A stretch of 46,878 nucleotides of DNA from Acidimicrobiia bacterium (GTDB lineage Bacteria > Actinomycetota > Acidimicrobiia > Acidimicrobiales > SZUA-35): contig QIKW01000134.1 of assembly GCA_003231975.1 (NCBI GenBank), positions 1 to 46,878 of the forward strand. Reading direction: 5' to 3'. A program made the position numbers and the translations under genes. The notes beneath the pieces were generated by a model that did not search any database, was not told the origin of the DNA, and was given only the letters and a program-made list of their open reading frames with translations. Position 1 is the first letter of the stretch. The number at the start of each line of letters is the position of its first letter. Below are positions 16,419-24,698 of the stretch, one piece after another.

Positions 16419-17401
16419 CGTCCGTTGGCCGAGAAGTGTTGGTAGTCCCTGAGGCTGGTCCACCTTCCGCCCCAAAACCAGCCTGCCTCATCGAATGCCC
16501 AAACCACGATGTCGTTTTCCTGAAGCATTCCTCGCAGCCGAAGATCTCGGTCAAGGTAGGAGATTGCCAGCTGCGGGATCACCACGTCTCCGCTGGCATA
16601 CGGGTTCTGAAATGGGTTGATGTCTACTGCCAAGCCAAAGGCGTGTTCTGAGAACCTGGTTCCGCCGGTAACCGCTCGGCAAACGTATGAGGCGCTGTTG
16701 TTGGTGTCTCCGGTGGGTTTGGCGGTTAGGTCGGCATCGGTGACGATCCGCATCTCCTCGATTGGGAAGCGGTTGGCGAACAGCGTTCGGAAGATGTTTA
16801 CGATTCTGTCGGCCTCGCTGGCAGCAACGATCAGTTCCCCGGTGTGTGGCGCGTCGTCAAAACCCCAGAAACTCACTGTGACATACCGCAGGCCGTCGGG
16901 CGAGACGGGGCAGTCTTCCTGCCAGGTTGACCTCTGAAGGGGCTCGCCGGCCAGAGGCTGAATGGTGAATTCGAAGTCGCCAGCTGCAGGCGGCGGGAGC
17001 GTGTCAACCGTGCTGAGCTGGCGGTTTCTGAGCTGAGGCGGAGTTTCCTGAACCAGGATTGCGCCATCCGGAGATGTTTCCAGGGTTGCCGGGTCTACCC
17101 CTCCCGCCAGCAACTCTGGAGAGGTGGTGGACGGGGCGCCGGGTGAGGCCTCAGCCTCTGAGGAAACAGCAGCAGAGCTTGAGGGCGTGACGGCAGAAGT
17201 TGGTGTCGACCTCAACTGATCTGCACTGAGTGGCCGTGTGGTTGACCCAACAATCGGTTGAGCGGGCGCGGCCAAGCTGGCGGGATCCTCCGCCGCTACT
17301 TCGATTGTGGGAACCGAAGCACACGCAGCCAAAACGAGGGTGAGGGCCAAAACCACAGCCACACGGCTGCCTGCTTGCTGCTTTGTCAGTCCACCGAGCA
17401 C
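16415..17401 (-). CDS. M15-family D-Ala-D-Ala carboxypeptidase-like lipoprotein
   Basis: A 328-aa lipoprotein: lipobox LAAC (C27), a long low-complexity Ser/Thr/Ala/Pro linker (~30-140) and a C-terminal peptidase M15 (type 4) domain. Zinc ligands appear as H253 and D260 in SEHAFGLAVDINP and H322 in DYQHFS, preceded by the WFWGGRW block. Members cleave peptidoglycan peptides (D,D-carboxypeptidase or L,D-endopeptidase). The linker would let the enzyme reach into the cell wall from the membrane. It begins with GTG. It converges with ABC-F, with stops overlapping by three bases, and is divergent from the TesB gene. Confidence 0.85.
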   Translation of the reverse strand: MLGGLTKQQAGSRVAVVLALTLVLAACASVPTIEVAAEDPASLAAPAQPIVGSTTRPLSADQLRSTPTSAVTPSSSAAVSSEAEASPGAPSTTSPELLAGGVDPATLETSPDGAILVQETPPQLRNRQLSTVDTLPPPAAGDFEFTIQPLAGEPLQRSTWQEDCPVSPDGLRYVTVSFWGFDDAPHTGELIVAASEADRIVNIFRTLFANRFPIEEMRIVTDADLTAKPTGDTNNSASYVCRAVTGGTRFSEHAFGLAVDINPFQNPYASGDVVIPQLAISYLDRDLRLRGMLQENDIVVWAFDEAGWFWGGRWTSLRDYQHFSANGR

Positions 17402-17505
17402 ACCGGCGAGAGTAGATGAGCACGCACCCGGCGCCGCGGCACTTGATCACGGCGGCAAGTGTGCGGCCTGCCTGGGGCGGCTTGCCCCGCAGGCATACTT
17501 GGCCG

Positions 17506-18387
17506 ATGAATGACCTCCCAGGAAGCCAAAAGAAGGGGCCGCAGCTCCAGGTTGACGATGTGGAGTTCGTAGAGCTTCTGGCCATGGAACCACACGGCCC
17601 AGACACCTTTGTTGCCCTTGCGCCCCGCTATCCGTGGGGTCGCCTGTTCGGCGGACAGGTTGTGGCCCAGGCCTTGCGGGCCGCGCAGCTAACTGTGCCT
17701 CCCGAGTACGCAGTGCACTCGTTCCATTCCTACTTCATTCGGGGCGGCACCCACCTAGAGCCCGTTCGGTTCGAGGTTGACCGGATCCGCAATGGCCGTT
17801 CATTCATTACGCGTCGAATTGTGGCCCGCCAGTCCAACGGCGCCATTCTGAACATGTCTTCTTCGTTCCAGAAACACGAGGTGGCCCCCGATGTGCAGGT
17901 TGCGGTTGCGCCCCCGAACCCACCCGACCCAGCGGGGCTAACCGACGTTGGCTGGGGTGCCATGTTGGCCCGCCGTTCGGTTGCAAGCGATCACGGCAAG
18001 ACGATCTCGTGGATCCGGCTGCTCCACAACCTGCCCGAGGACGATCAAATAGCGGCCTGCGCCCTGGCCTTCATCTCAGACTCTGTGCCAACTGGGGCCG
18101 TGCGGGAAGCACACCCAATCAAGGTCGAGAGCGGCCAGCACCGGCACGACGTGTTTGTGGGGGCCAGCCTTGATCACACCGTCTACTTTCACCGGCCCGT
18201 TGACCCAACAAGCTGGCTGCTGGCCGACGTTACCTGCCACAGCCTGGTTGGGGCCCGCGGCCTCACTGTTGGGAATCTGTTCGACCAGGCCGGGCGCCAC
18301 GTGGCAACGGTTGTGCAGGAGGTTCTGCTGAGAGAAAGAAGGGCTGCCAGCGCGGGCGACGGCGGTCTTGGCGGAAAAGAAGTCTGA
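17506..18387 (+). CDS. tesB: Acyl-CoA thioesterase II (TesB family)
   Basis: A 293-aa double-hotdog thioesterase. Residues ~35-130 are the N-terminal hotdog (RLFGGQVVAQAL, HSFHSYFIRGG, FITRRIVARQ) and ~165-280 the C-terminal one (LAFISDS, LDHTVYFHRP, GLTVGNLFDQAGRHVATVVQE). The catalytic Asp of the family fits FISDS, and the Thr/Gln partners lie in the C-terminal half. It hydrolyses medium- and long-chain acyl-CoA. The start at 17506 (MNDLPG) is chosen by alignment to family length; the frame is open for 90 bases upstream. The next gene's alternative start overlaps its end, so the two may share a transcript. Confidence 0.88.
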   Translation: MNDLPGSQKKGPQLQVDDVEFVELLAMEPHGPDTFVALAPRYPWGRLFGGQVVAQALRAAQLTVPPEYAVHSFHSYFIRGGTHLEPVRFEVDRIRNGRSFITRRIVARQSNGAILNMSSSFQKHEVAPDVQVAVAPPNPPDPAGLTDVGWGAMLARRSVASDHGKTISWIRLLHNLPEDDQIAACALAFISDSVPTGAVREAHPIKVESGQHRHDVFVGASLDHTVYFHRPVDPTSWLLADVTCHSLVGARGLTVGNLFDQAGRHVATVVQEVLLRERRAASAGDGGLGGKEV

Positions 18388-18454
18388 AGGTTCCAACTTC
18401 AAGGCTCCCCGATCGGTGCCGATAGATGAAACCCAGGTATCAGGATGTCATAAA

Positions 18455-19828
18455 ATGGTTTTTCGGCGGAACACCGACACAACCGAACCTCTTTCGCCAC
18501 CGGTCGACCGCAACGTTGATGGGCTGACTGGGCTACCCGATCGCTGGCAAGTGGAAACGTGGACCAGTGAGCAGCTTGAGAGAAATCGCAGGACTGGAGA
18601 CCGTTTCGGATTCTTCCTGATATCGGTGGCGAACCTCAGCGAAGTCAACGCGGGATACGGAAGTGCAGTTGGGGACGAGGTGCTGCAAGCAGTCGCAGAA
18701 GCTCTTTCGACCACCGTTGGCAGCCGCGGCAAGCTGGCCCGGTACCTCGGCTCTGACTTCGCCATAATCTGGCCCGGGCTCTTCGGCGGAACCGATATGG
18801 AGCGGACCGCGGTTGAACTGATCGAAACCCTGCCTCGCCAGGTTGCGTTCGAGTCCTTTGTGGTGCCAATCCAGATCGCAATTGCGGGAATCATCAGCGA
18901 CCCCGACCTTGACGAACGACTGTTGATGGTTGACTCTGAGGCCGCGCTGGCCGAGGCTAAGTCAAGACCGTCGTACCCCATCGTTCTGAAGGATGAGTCT
19001 CACATGCTTCGCCGCAAGCCAGAGGTGCTTGCTGTAAGGCTCCAGCGGGCATTCGAGAGCGACGAGTTCCAACTCTACTACCAGCCGATTGTTTCGCTAA
19101 GCGGAGCGATCGTTGGTTTTGAGGCCCACCTGCGCTGGCTGTCGCCGGACGCCGGCCCAATGGGGGCAGAGCTGATCTCTCCCGGTGTCTTCCTCGAGGC
19201 GCTCCGCAGCTCGCCGATTGTGGTGCCGCTTCACGCCTGGATTCTTCGCGAATGCTCCCAGCAGGTTGGGGCCTGGAGCCGCCAGCTCGACAACCCAGCG
19301 TTGTTTGGCACGGCCAACATGGACCCGACATTTGTGCGGGACCCTCGGTTCGCGGATGTGGTTATGGGAGCGTTGAAGGACACCGGGCTCAGACCCCAGC
19401 AGCTTTTGCTTGACGTGAACGCCAATTCCTCGGGCCGCCAGATCAGTCGACTCTGGCCTGCCTTGGCCAAAGTGAAGGCCGAAGGAGTCGGTATTGCCCT
19501 CGAGGAGTTCGGCATTGGACTGGGCTCGGCTGACCTGCTTCGCCGCTGTCGGTTCGACGTGATCCGGCTACCCCGGGCTTTGGTTGGCGGGCTTGGCTTG
19601 GCTGAGGAAGACAAGATCATCGTGAATGGCCTGGTCCGGCTGTCCCACGAGCTTGGATGTTCGGTGATTGCCGACGGTGTGGAGACCCAGCAGCAGGCCA
19701 AGATCCTTCAAGATGTTGGCTGCGACCTGGCAATGGGCTACCTGTTCGCCCGCCCGGGGGCGGACAACGACATAACGGCCGGAATGCCTGACCTGGCTGC
19801 AAAGGTCAAGAGCCTGCTGAAGGACTAG
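18455..19828 (+). CDS. Degenerate GGDEF-EAL domain protein
   Basis: A 457-aa soluble protein with a GGDEF-type domain (~20-170) and an EAL-type domain (~190-450), no transmembrane or PAS segment. Both active sites are broken. GGDEF has become LGSDF (98-102). In the EAL domain EAL reads EAH (223-225), the DDFGTG loop reads EEFGIG (350-355), the catalytic Glu region reads LDVNANS (319-325), the metal-site AEGVET reads ADGVET (406-411) and the QGY motif reads MGY. It is therefore unlikely to make or break c-di-GMP and more probably senses it or acts as a scaffold. Start 18455 places the domain 20 residues in; a TTG at 18368 overlapping tesB is possible. Convergent with dxs. Confidence 0.82.
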   Translation: MVFRRNTDTTEPLSPPVDRNVDGLTGLPDRWQVETWTSEQLERNRRTGDRFGFFLISVANLSEVNAGYGSAVGDEVLQAVAEALSTTVGSRGKLARYLGSDFAIIWPGLFGGTDMERTAVELIETLPRQVAFESFVVPIQIAIAGIISDPDLDERLLMVDSEAALAEAKSRPSYPIVLKDESHMLRRKPEVLAVRLQRAFESDEFQLYYQPIVSLSGAIVGFEAHLRWLSPDAGPMGAELISPGVFLEALRSSPIVVPLHAWILRECSQQVGAWSRQLDNPALFGTANMDPTFVRDPRFADVVMGALKDTGLRPQQLLLDVNANSSGRQISRLWPALAKVKAEGVGIALEEFGIGLGSADLLRRCRFDVIRLPRALVGGLGLAEEDKIIVNGLVRLSHELGCSVIADGVETQQQAKILQDVGCDLAMGYLFARPGADNDITAGMPDLAAKVKSLLKD

Positions 19829-19855
19829 CTAGATCCCAAGATCAACCATGGAGGG

Positions 19856-21733
19856 TTAAGCGTGTTGTGGTGCAAGCAGTCGGCGAACGGTTGCAGCCAG
19901 GCCTTCGGCATCGAGGCCCAGGTCGGCCAGGATCTGATCGGCGCTGCCGTGGGGGATGTACCTGGTTGGCACACCCAGCACATCCACCTGCGTTGAAGCG
20001 TGACGCACCTCATTCGCAATCATGGTGCCAATTCCGCCATGAGCGAGGCCGTCTTCGATGGTGACAACGTGGCTGAACGTTGCAGCGTCGTCCAACATTT
20101 TCTGATCCAACGGCTTCACCACCCTTGGGTCCCACACTGCGGCGTCGATTCCGTCGGCCGCCAGGAGTTCGGCGGCATCGATGGCGCACGAGAGCATCTT
20201 GCCGATGCCGACAATGCAGACGTCTGAACCCGAACGCGCTTTTCTGGCGTTGAGGCCAGAGCCAACCATGTGGTCTGGCACGCTTGGTGCGTTGGTGCGA
20301 GGCCAACGGATGCAGCTTGGCCCGCTGGTGATGGCGTAGGCGTCGTCGAGCATTTGCTGGAGTTCCTGGTACGACGAGGGCGCAAACATTGTCATGTTCG
20401 GAATCTTTGACATCAGGACCATGTCGAGAACCCCGTGGTGCGAGGCGCCGTCGGGCCCCGTGATGCCAGCGCGGTCAAGACAGAAGATCACCGGCTGGCC
20501 GTGCAGGCCAACATCGAGGTTTGCCTGATCGAAGGCCCGGCTGAGGAACGTTGAGTAGAGCGCAACCACCGGTCGGAGCCCGCCCATTGCCATGCCTGCG
20601 GCCGCGGTAACGGCATGCTGTTCGGCGATTCCCACGTCGAAACAGCGATCAGGAAAGCGGTCACGGAAGGGAAGCAGGCCGGTGCTGTCTGGCATTGCGG
20701 CTGTGATGGCAACAACATCTGAGTGGGCCTCGCCCAACTTAACGAGGGCCTCGGAGAATGCTGTTGTGTATTTGTGGACCGGGGCCTTCTCGGCTGGCGC
20801 CGCGTTCTCAGAAGCCAGGAACGGGCCGGAGACATCGTGCATCTTCTTGATTGGGTCGTTCTCGGCAGGGGCGTAGCCGCGGCCCTTCTCGGTCAGAACA
20901 TGAACCACAACTGGGCCAGCAAACTCGGCTGCGTTGCTTACCGCCGTTTCGATTTCGGCGATGTCGTGCCCATCGAATGGGCCCATGTATCTGACGCCAA
21001 GGGGCTCGAAAAACTCTTGTGGTTCAAGTGCGGTTCGGATGGCGGCCTTCGACGCATTCAAACCAAGGGCCGACAACTTCCCAACAACGGGAAGGCGCTC
21101 GTTCCAGGCCTCAAACCGGCGTTGGCGCCGCATGTAGAGAGGGTTGGACCGGATCTTGACCAGGCTTTCCGACAGCAGCGAGATCGTTGGTGCATACGAA
21201 CGGCCGTTGTCGTTCAGAATAACTGTGACGTCACTGGCCGAATGACCAAGATTGTTGAGCCCCTCGAAGGCCATCCCACCCGTCATTGCCCCGTCGCCGA
21301 TGACTGCAATCACGCGACGGTTCGCTAGCCCAAGAGTTCGGTGAGCGGTGGCAAGCCCGTGGGCATAACCCAGCACCGTTGACGCGTGGCTGTTCTCGAT
21401 CCAGTCATGCTCTGACTCGGTTCGACTTGGGTAGCCCGACAGCCCGCCACCTTCGCGGAGACGGCCAAATTGGTGGCGCCTGCCAGTAAGCATCTTGTGA
21501 ACATAGGTCTGGTGGCCGGTATCCCACAGCAGGATGTCGTTTGGGCAGTCGAGAGCCCGATGCAGGGCAACGGTTAGCTCTACCGCTCCAAGGTTTGACC
21601 CTAGGTGGCCGCCAGCAGCACTGCCGTTGACGACCTCGATCACAGCGGTGCGGATCTCGGCGCACAGTTCAACCAGTTCGTCGGGGCTCAGGGTCTTGAG
21701 GTCGGAGGTGGAGGTGATGCGGTCTAGGTACAT
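19856..21733 (-). CDS. dxs: 1-deoxy-D-xylulose-5-phosphate synthase
   Basis: A 625-aa thiamine-diphosphate enzyme that condenses pyruvate and glyceraldehyde 3-phosphate, the first step of the MEP isoprenoid pathway in the cytoplasm. Hallmarks are GGHLGSNLGAVELTVALH near the N-terminus, the ThDP motif GDGAMTGG...NDN, FDGHD, the central SDVVAITAAM and FDVGIAEQHAVTAAAGMA, and DRAGITGPDGASHHG. Length matches the family. Start 21733 (MYLDRI) is chosen over the upstream frame to 21778 because family members start this way. It stands alone, divergent from tldD and convergent with the GGDEF-EAL gene. Its presence argues that the HMG-CoA-synthase-like gene is not for mevalonate. Confidence 0.96.
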   Translation of the reverse strand: MYLDRITSTSDLKTLSPDELVELCAEIRTAVIEVVNGSAAGGHLGSNLGAVELTVALHRALDCPNDILLWDTGHQTYVHKMLTGRRHQFGRLREGGGLSGYPSRTESEHDWIENSHASTVLGYAHGLATAHRTLGLANRRVIAVIGDGAMTGGMAFEGLNNLGHSASDVTVILNDNGRSYAPTISLLSESLVKIRSNPLYMRRQRRFEAWNERLPVVGKLSALGLNASKAAIRTALEPQEFFEPLGVRYMGPFDGHDIAEIETAVSNAAEFAGPVVVHVLTEKGRGYAPAENDPIKKMHDVSGPFLASENAAPAEKAPVHKYTTAFSEALVKLGEAHSDVVAITAAMPDSTGLLPFRDRFPDRCFDVGIAEQHAVTAAAGMAMGGLRPVVALYSTFLSRAFDQANLDVGLHGQPVIFCLDRAGITGPDGASHHGVLDMVLMSKIPNMTMFAPSSYQELQQMLDDAYAITSGPSCIRWPRTNAPSVPDHMVGSGLNARKARSGSDVCIVGIGKMLSCAIDAAELLAADGIDAAVWDPRVVKPLDQKMLDDAATFSHVVTIEDGLAHGGIGTMIANEVRHASTQVDVLGVPTRYIPHGSADQILADLGLDAEGLAATVRRLLAPQHA

Positions 21734-21850
21734 GAGAACTGGGAAGGGTCGGCCGAGTGGCTGACCGACACCCAACAAGCTAGCGGACCGGTGCGCCGGC
21801 CCACGTCCGGAGTTGTGTGAACCTTCTGGAGATTTGATCCAGGAAGTACG

Positions 21851-23248
21851 ATGACCACCGTGATCGAAACAGAACTGGTGAACAAGGTGCTCTCTACCGC
21901 TTTGGAAGGTGGTGCCGACTTCTCTGAGATTTTCGTCGAAGACGTGCAGCGCAGTGCGGTGAATCTGGACGACGGAAGGATCGAGAACCTAACGTCAAGC
22001 CGAGACCGCGGCGCGGGAATCCGGGTCGTCACCGGCGAGTCCACCGGATTTGCTCACACCGCAGATCTCAGCTCTGACGGTCTGCTGGCGGCCGCCAGAG
22101 CGGCCAGAGATGCCGCCCGGTCCGGCGGCGCCGGAGTGAAGCAGGTCGAGGTTGCCGCGGTCACAAACACCCCAGGTGCGGTAGCTGTTCGCCCAGAGTC
22201 GATAGACAAGGCAACCAAGGTTGCCAAAGTTCGCCAGGCCAACGAGGTGGCAAGAGCCAGAAACGCCGCCATCACCCAAGTCGGCGCCAGATACAACGAC
22301 AACCGCCGCCAGATCCTGGTTGCCAACTCCGACGGGATTCTGGCAACAGATGACCAGACCCGCACATTCTTCGGTGTCAGTTGCGTGGCAACGGGCGACG
22401 CCGGCTTGCAGACAGGTTCTGAAACAGCAGGCCAATCTGTCGGATTCGAACTGTTTGACCGCTATGAGATTGAGCAGATGGCCGAGGCTGCGGCCGATCG
22501 CGCCATCACCAAGCTTCAGGCTCGCCCGGCCCCGTCGGGAACGCTGCCGGTGGTGATAGGCCCGGGGTCAGGAGGGGTGCTCTTCCATGAGGCATGCGGG
22601 CACGGCCTCGAAGCCGACCTGGTGCGCAAGGGCGCGTCGGCGTTTCGCGACCGGCTGGGCACTCAGGTTGCTTCTGAGCTTGTCACCCTGATCGACGACG
22701 GAACCATGGCCGAAGAGTGGGGCTTTTATGCCATAGACGACGAGGGCTACCCGGCAAAGTCGAACGTGTTGATTCAGGACGGTGTGCTGATCGACTACAT
22801 GTGGGACGGCAACCGGGCACGTGATGCCAAGCGCGAAAGCTCGGGCAACGGTAGGCGCCAGAGCTACCGACACCTGCCGATGGTTCGCATGACCAACACG
22901 TACCTGGCGCCGGGTCAGAGCGACCCGGCCGAGATTGTGGCCGGAGTCGACAACGGCGTTTATGTTGCCCGCCTCGGTGGGGGCCAGGTAAACACCGCTT
23001 CCGGAGACTTCGTGTTCGGAATGACCGAGGCCTACCTGATTGAAGATGGCCAGATCACAACGCCGCTTCGTGAAGGGCAACTAATAGGCAACGGGCCGAA
23101 AGTTCTCCAGCTGATAGACGCGGTTGGCAACGACTTCGAGATGGGCCCGCCTGGCACCTGCGGCAAGGACGGGCAGGGTGTGCCGGTGGGCGACGGAGTG
23201 CCAACGCTGAGGGTTACCGAGCTAACGATTGGCGGCACCGCAGCATGA
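21851..23248 (+). CDS. tldD: TldD-type metalloprotease subunit
   Basis: A 465-aa TldD subunit of the TldD/TldE (PmbA) zinc protease, a cytoplasmic complex that degrades unfolded peptides and trims some modified peptides. The zinc motif HEACGH (H246, E247, H251) sits in GGVLFHEACGHGLEAD, with the downstream third ligand region (VNTASGDFVFG). The ATG overlaps the stop-to-start of the next gene by four bases (ATGA at 23245-23248), the usual tldD-tldE arrangement. No precursor peptide gene was seen beside it, so a housekeeping role is more likely than bacteriocin maturation. Confidence 0.95.
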   Translation: MTTVIETELVNKVLSTALEGGADFSEIFVEDVQRSAVNLDDGRIENLTSSRDRGAGIRVVTGESTGFAHTADLSSDGLLAAARAARDAARSGGAGVKQVEVAAVTNTPGAVAVRPESIDKATKVAKVRQANEVARARNAAITQVGARYNDNRRQILVANSDGILATDDQTRTFFGVSCVATGDAGLQTGSETAGQSVGFELFDRYEIEQMAEAAADRAITKLQARPAPSGTLPVVIGPGSGGVLFHEACGHGLEADLVRKGASAFRDRLGTQVASELVTLIDDGTMAEEWGFYAIDDEGYPAKSNVLIQDGVLIDYMWDGNRARDAKRESSGNGRRQSYRHLPMVRMTNTYLAPGQSDPAEIVAGVDNGVYVARLGGGQVNTASGDFVFGMTEAYLIEDGQITTPLREGQLIGNGPKVLQLIDAVGNDFEMGPPGTCGKDGQGVPVGDGVPTLRVTELTIGGTAA

Positions 23249-24603
23249 GCCCAGAGCAGCTGTTGAGCATTGCCGCCTCGGTGGTTGATCAGGCCGGCCC
23301 CGACGAGCAGATCGAGGTTGCGGTTTCGCAGGGTCGGTCCACCGCGGTCAGGGTCTATGAGGGACAGGTCGAGTCCTTCACGTCGGCTCAGACCGAGGGC
23401 CTTGGTGTGCGGGTCATTGTTGATGGCCGAGAGGGGTTCGCCAGCGCGGGAACACTTGAGCCCGAAGTCGTAGCCTCAATGCTGGCCGAAGCCAGGGACA
23501 ACGCCGCATTTGCCGAGGCGGACGAGTTTGCCGGGGTTGCCCAGCCAGACGGTGTTGAGGCGGTAAGCATCAATCTGTGGCGAGACGAAGTTGTCAACAT
23601 GGACACCCAGGCCAAGATTGATCTTGCGGTCGAACTGGAACGGCAAGTTCGCGAAGCCGACGATCGGATCAGCGGGGTGCGCACGGCTGCCTTCGGCGAC
23701 TCGGCCGCGGCCTTCGCCCTTGCCAGCACTTCGGGGATTCAGGCCGCAACCAGGGCAACGTCTTGCAGCGTTGGGGTCGAGGCTTTGGCCGACGACACCG
23801 ACGGCCGCACCCAGACCGGCTACGCCTTCGATGCCGCACGCGCTCCATCTGGGCTGTCTGTGGCCGACGTTGCTGGCCGTGCGGTTGGCAACGCAGTGGA
23901 TCTGCTCGGGTCAACCAAACCCGACACCGGCACTGTCAGCCTGCTGCTAGACCCTCGTCAGGCAGCAACCGTTCTGGGGCTGGTGGCGGGCACGCTTACC
24001 GGAGACCGCATTCTGAAAAAACGATCGCCCTTCATGGGCCGAGTTGGCGAACAGATTGGTTCGCCGCTGCTCACAATGTATGACGACCCAACTGACCCCG
24101 ACTCTCTTGGTGCAGACTCCCACGACGGAGAAGGCCTGGCGTGTAGACCCACGCCGTTGGTAACCAGCGGCAGTCTCGATGGCTTTTTGTACGACGCCTA
24201 CAACGGCAGAAAGGCCGGGGTTGGATCCACCGGTTCGGCGCTTAGGGGCACCCGCGGCTTGCCGGGCCCAGGGTTGGCCGCCCTTCACGTCGACGCTGGC
24301 AGTTCAGGCTCGTTCGATGACCTTGTCGGGTCCATTGACCTTGGCGTTCTGGTGTTCAGTCTGGCAGGCCTCCATTCCGGCGTGAACCCGGTATCCGGAG
24401 ACTTCTCGGTTGGGGTCGAGGGCCGAATGATCCGCAACGGCTCGCTGGCTGAACCGATTGGCGAGTGCACGGTCGGCTCAACTTTGCAACGCTTGTTGCT
24501 CGACATCACCGCAGTGGGCTCCGACGTCACCCACCTGCCAAGTGGAGTGTCAACTCCAAGCCTGGTGATCGGCGACGTCATGCTCTCGGGTGCGGCGGCC
24601 TGA
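23245..24603 (+). CDS. pmbA: TldE/PmbA-type metalloprotease subunit
   Basis: A 452-aa partner of TldD. It has the N-terminal strand-rich domain (EVAVSQGRSTAVRVYEGQVESF) and the C-terminal TldD/PmbA domain with GVNPVSGDFSVGVEGRMI, but no HExxxH, as expected for the non-catalytic TldE subunit, which supplies part of the barrel and substrate channel. Its ATG overlaps the tldD stop by four bases, implying coupled translation. The gene is followed by a 95-base AT-richer gap that probably carries the promoter of the next operon. Confidence 0.94.
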   Translation: MSPEQLLSIAASVVDQAGPDEQIEVAVSQGRSTAVRVYEGQVESFTSAQTEGLGVRVIVDGREGFASAGTLEPEVVASMLAEARDNAAFAEADEFAGVAQPDGVEAVSINLWRDEVVNMDTQAKIDLAVELERQVREADDRISGVRTAAFGDSAAAFALASTSGIQAATRATSCSVGVEALADDTDGRTQTGYAFDAARAPSGLSVADVAGRAVGNAVDLLGSTKPDTGTVSLLLDPRQAATVLGLVAGTLTGDRILKKRSPFMGRVGEQIGSPLLTMYDDPTDPDSLGADSHDGEGLACRPTPLVTSGSLDGFLYDAYNGRKAGVGSTGSALRGTRGLPGPGLAALHVDAGSSGSFDDLVGSIDLGVLVFSLAGLHSGVNPVSGDFSVGVEGRMIRNGSLAEPIGECTVGSTLQRLLLDITAVGSDVTHLPSGVSTPSLVIGDVMLSGAAA

Positions 24604-24698
24604 TTGATTTCAACTACTCAGAAAATGCGTTTCAGCTATTCCGCTCTAGCAGAATCTGAATAGTTTATCTGCACCGTGTTTTGGCCGACTAAGACTCT

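Noticed and set aside
21851-24603. TldD/TldE as part of a bacteriocin or RiPP cluster
   Set aside because: No precursor peptide, radical SAM modifier or exporter lies beside the pair, which is the usual housekeeping arrangement.
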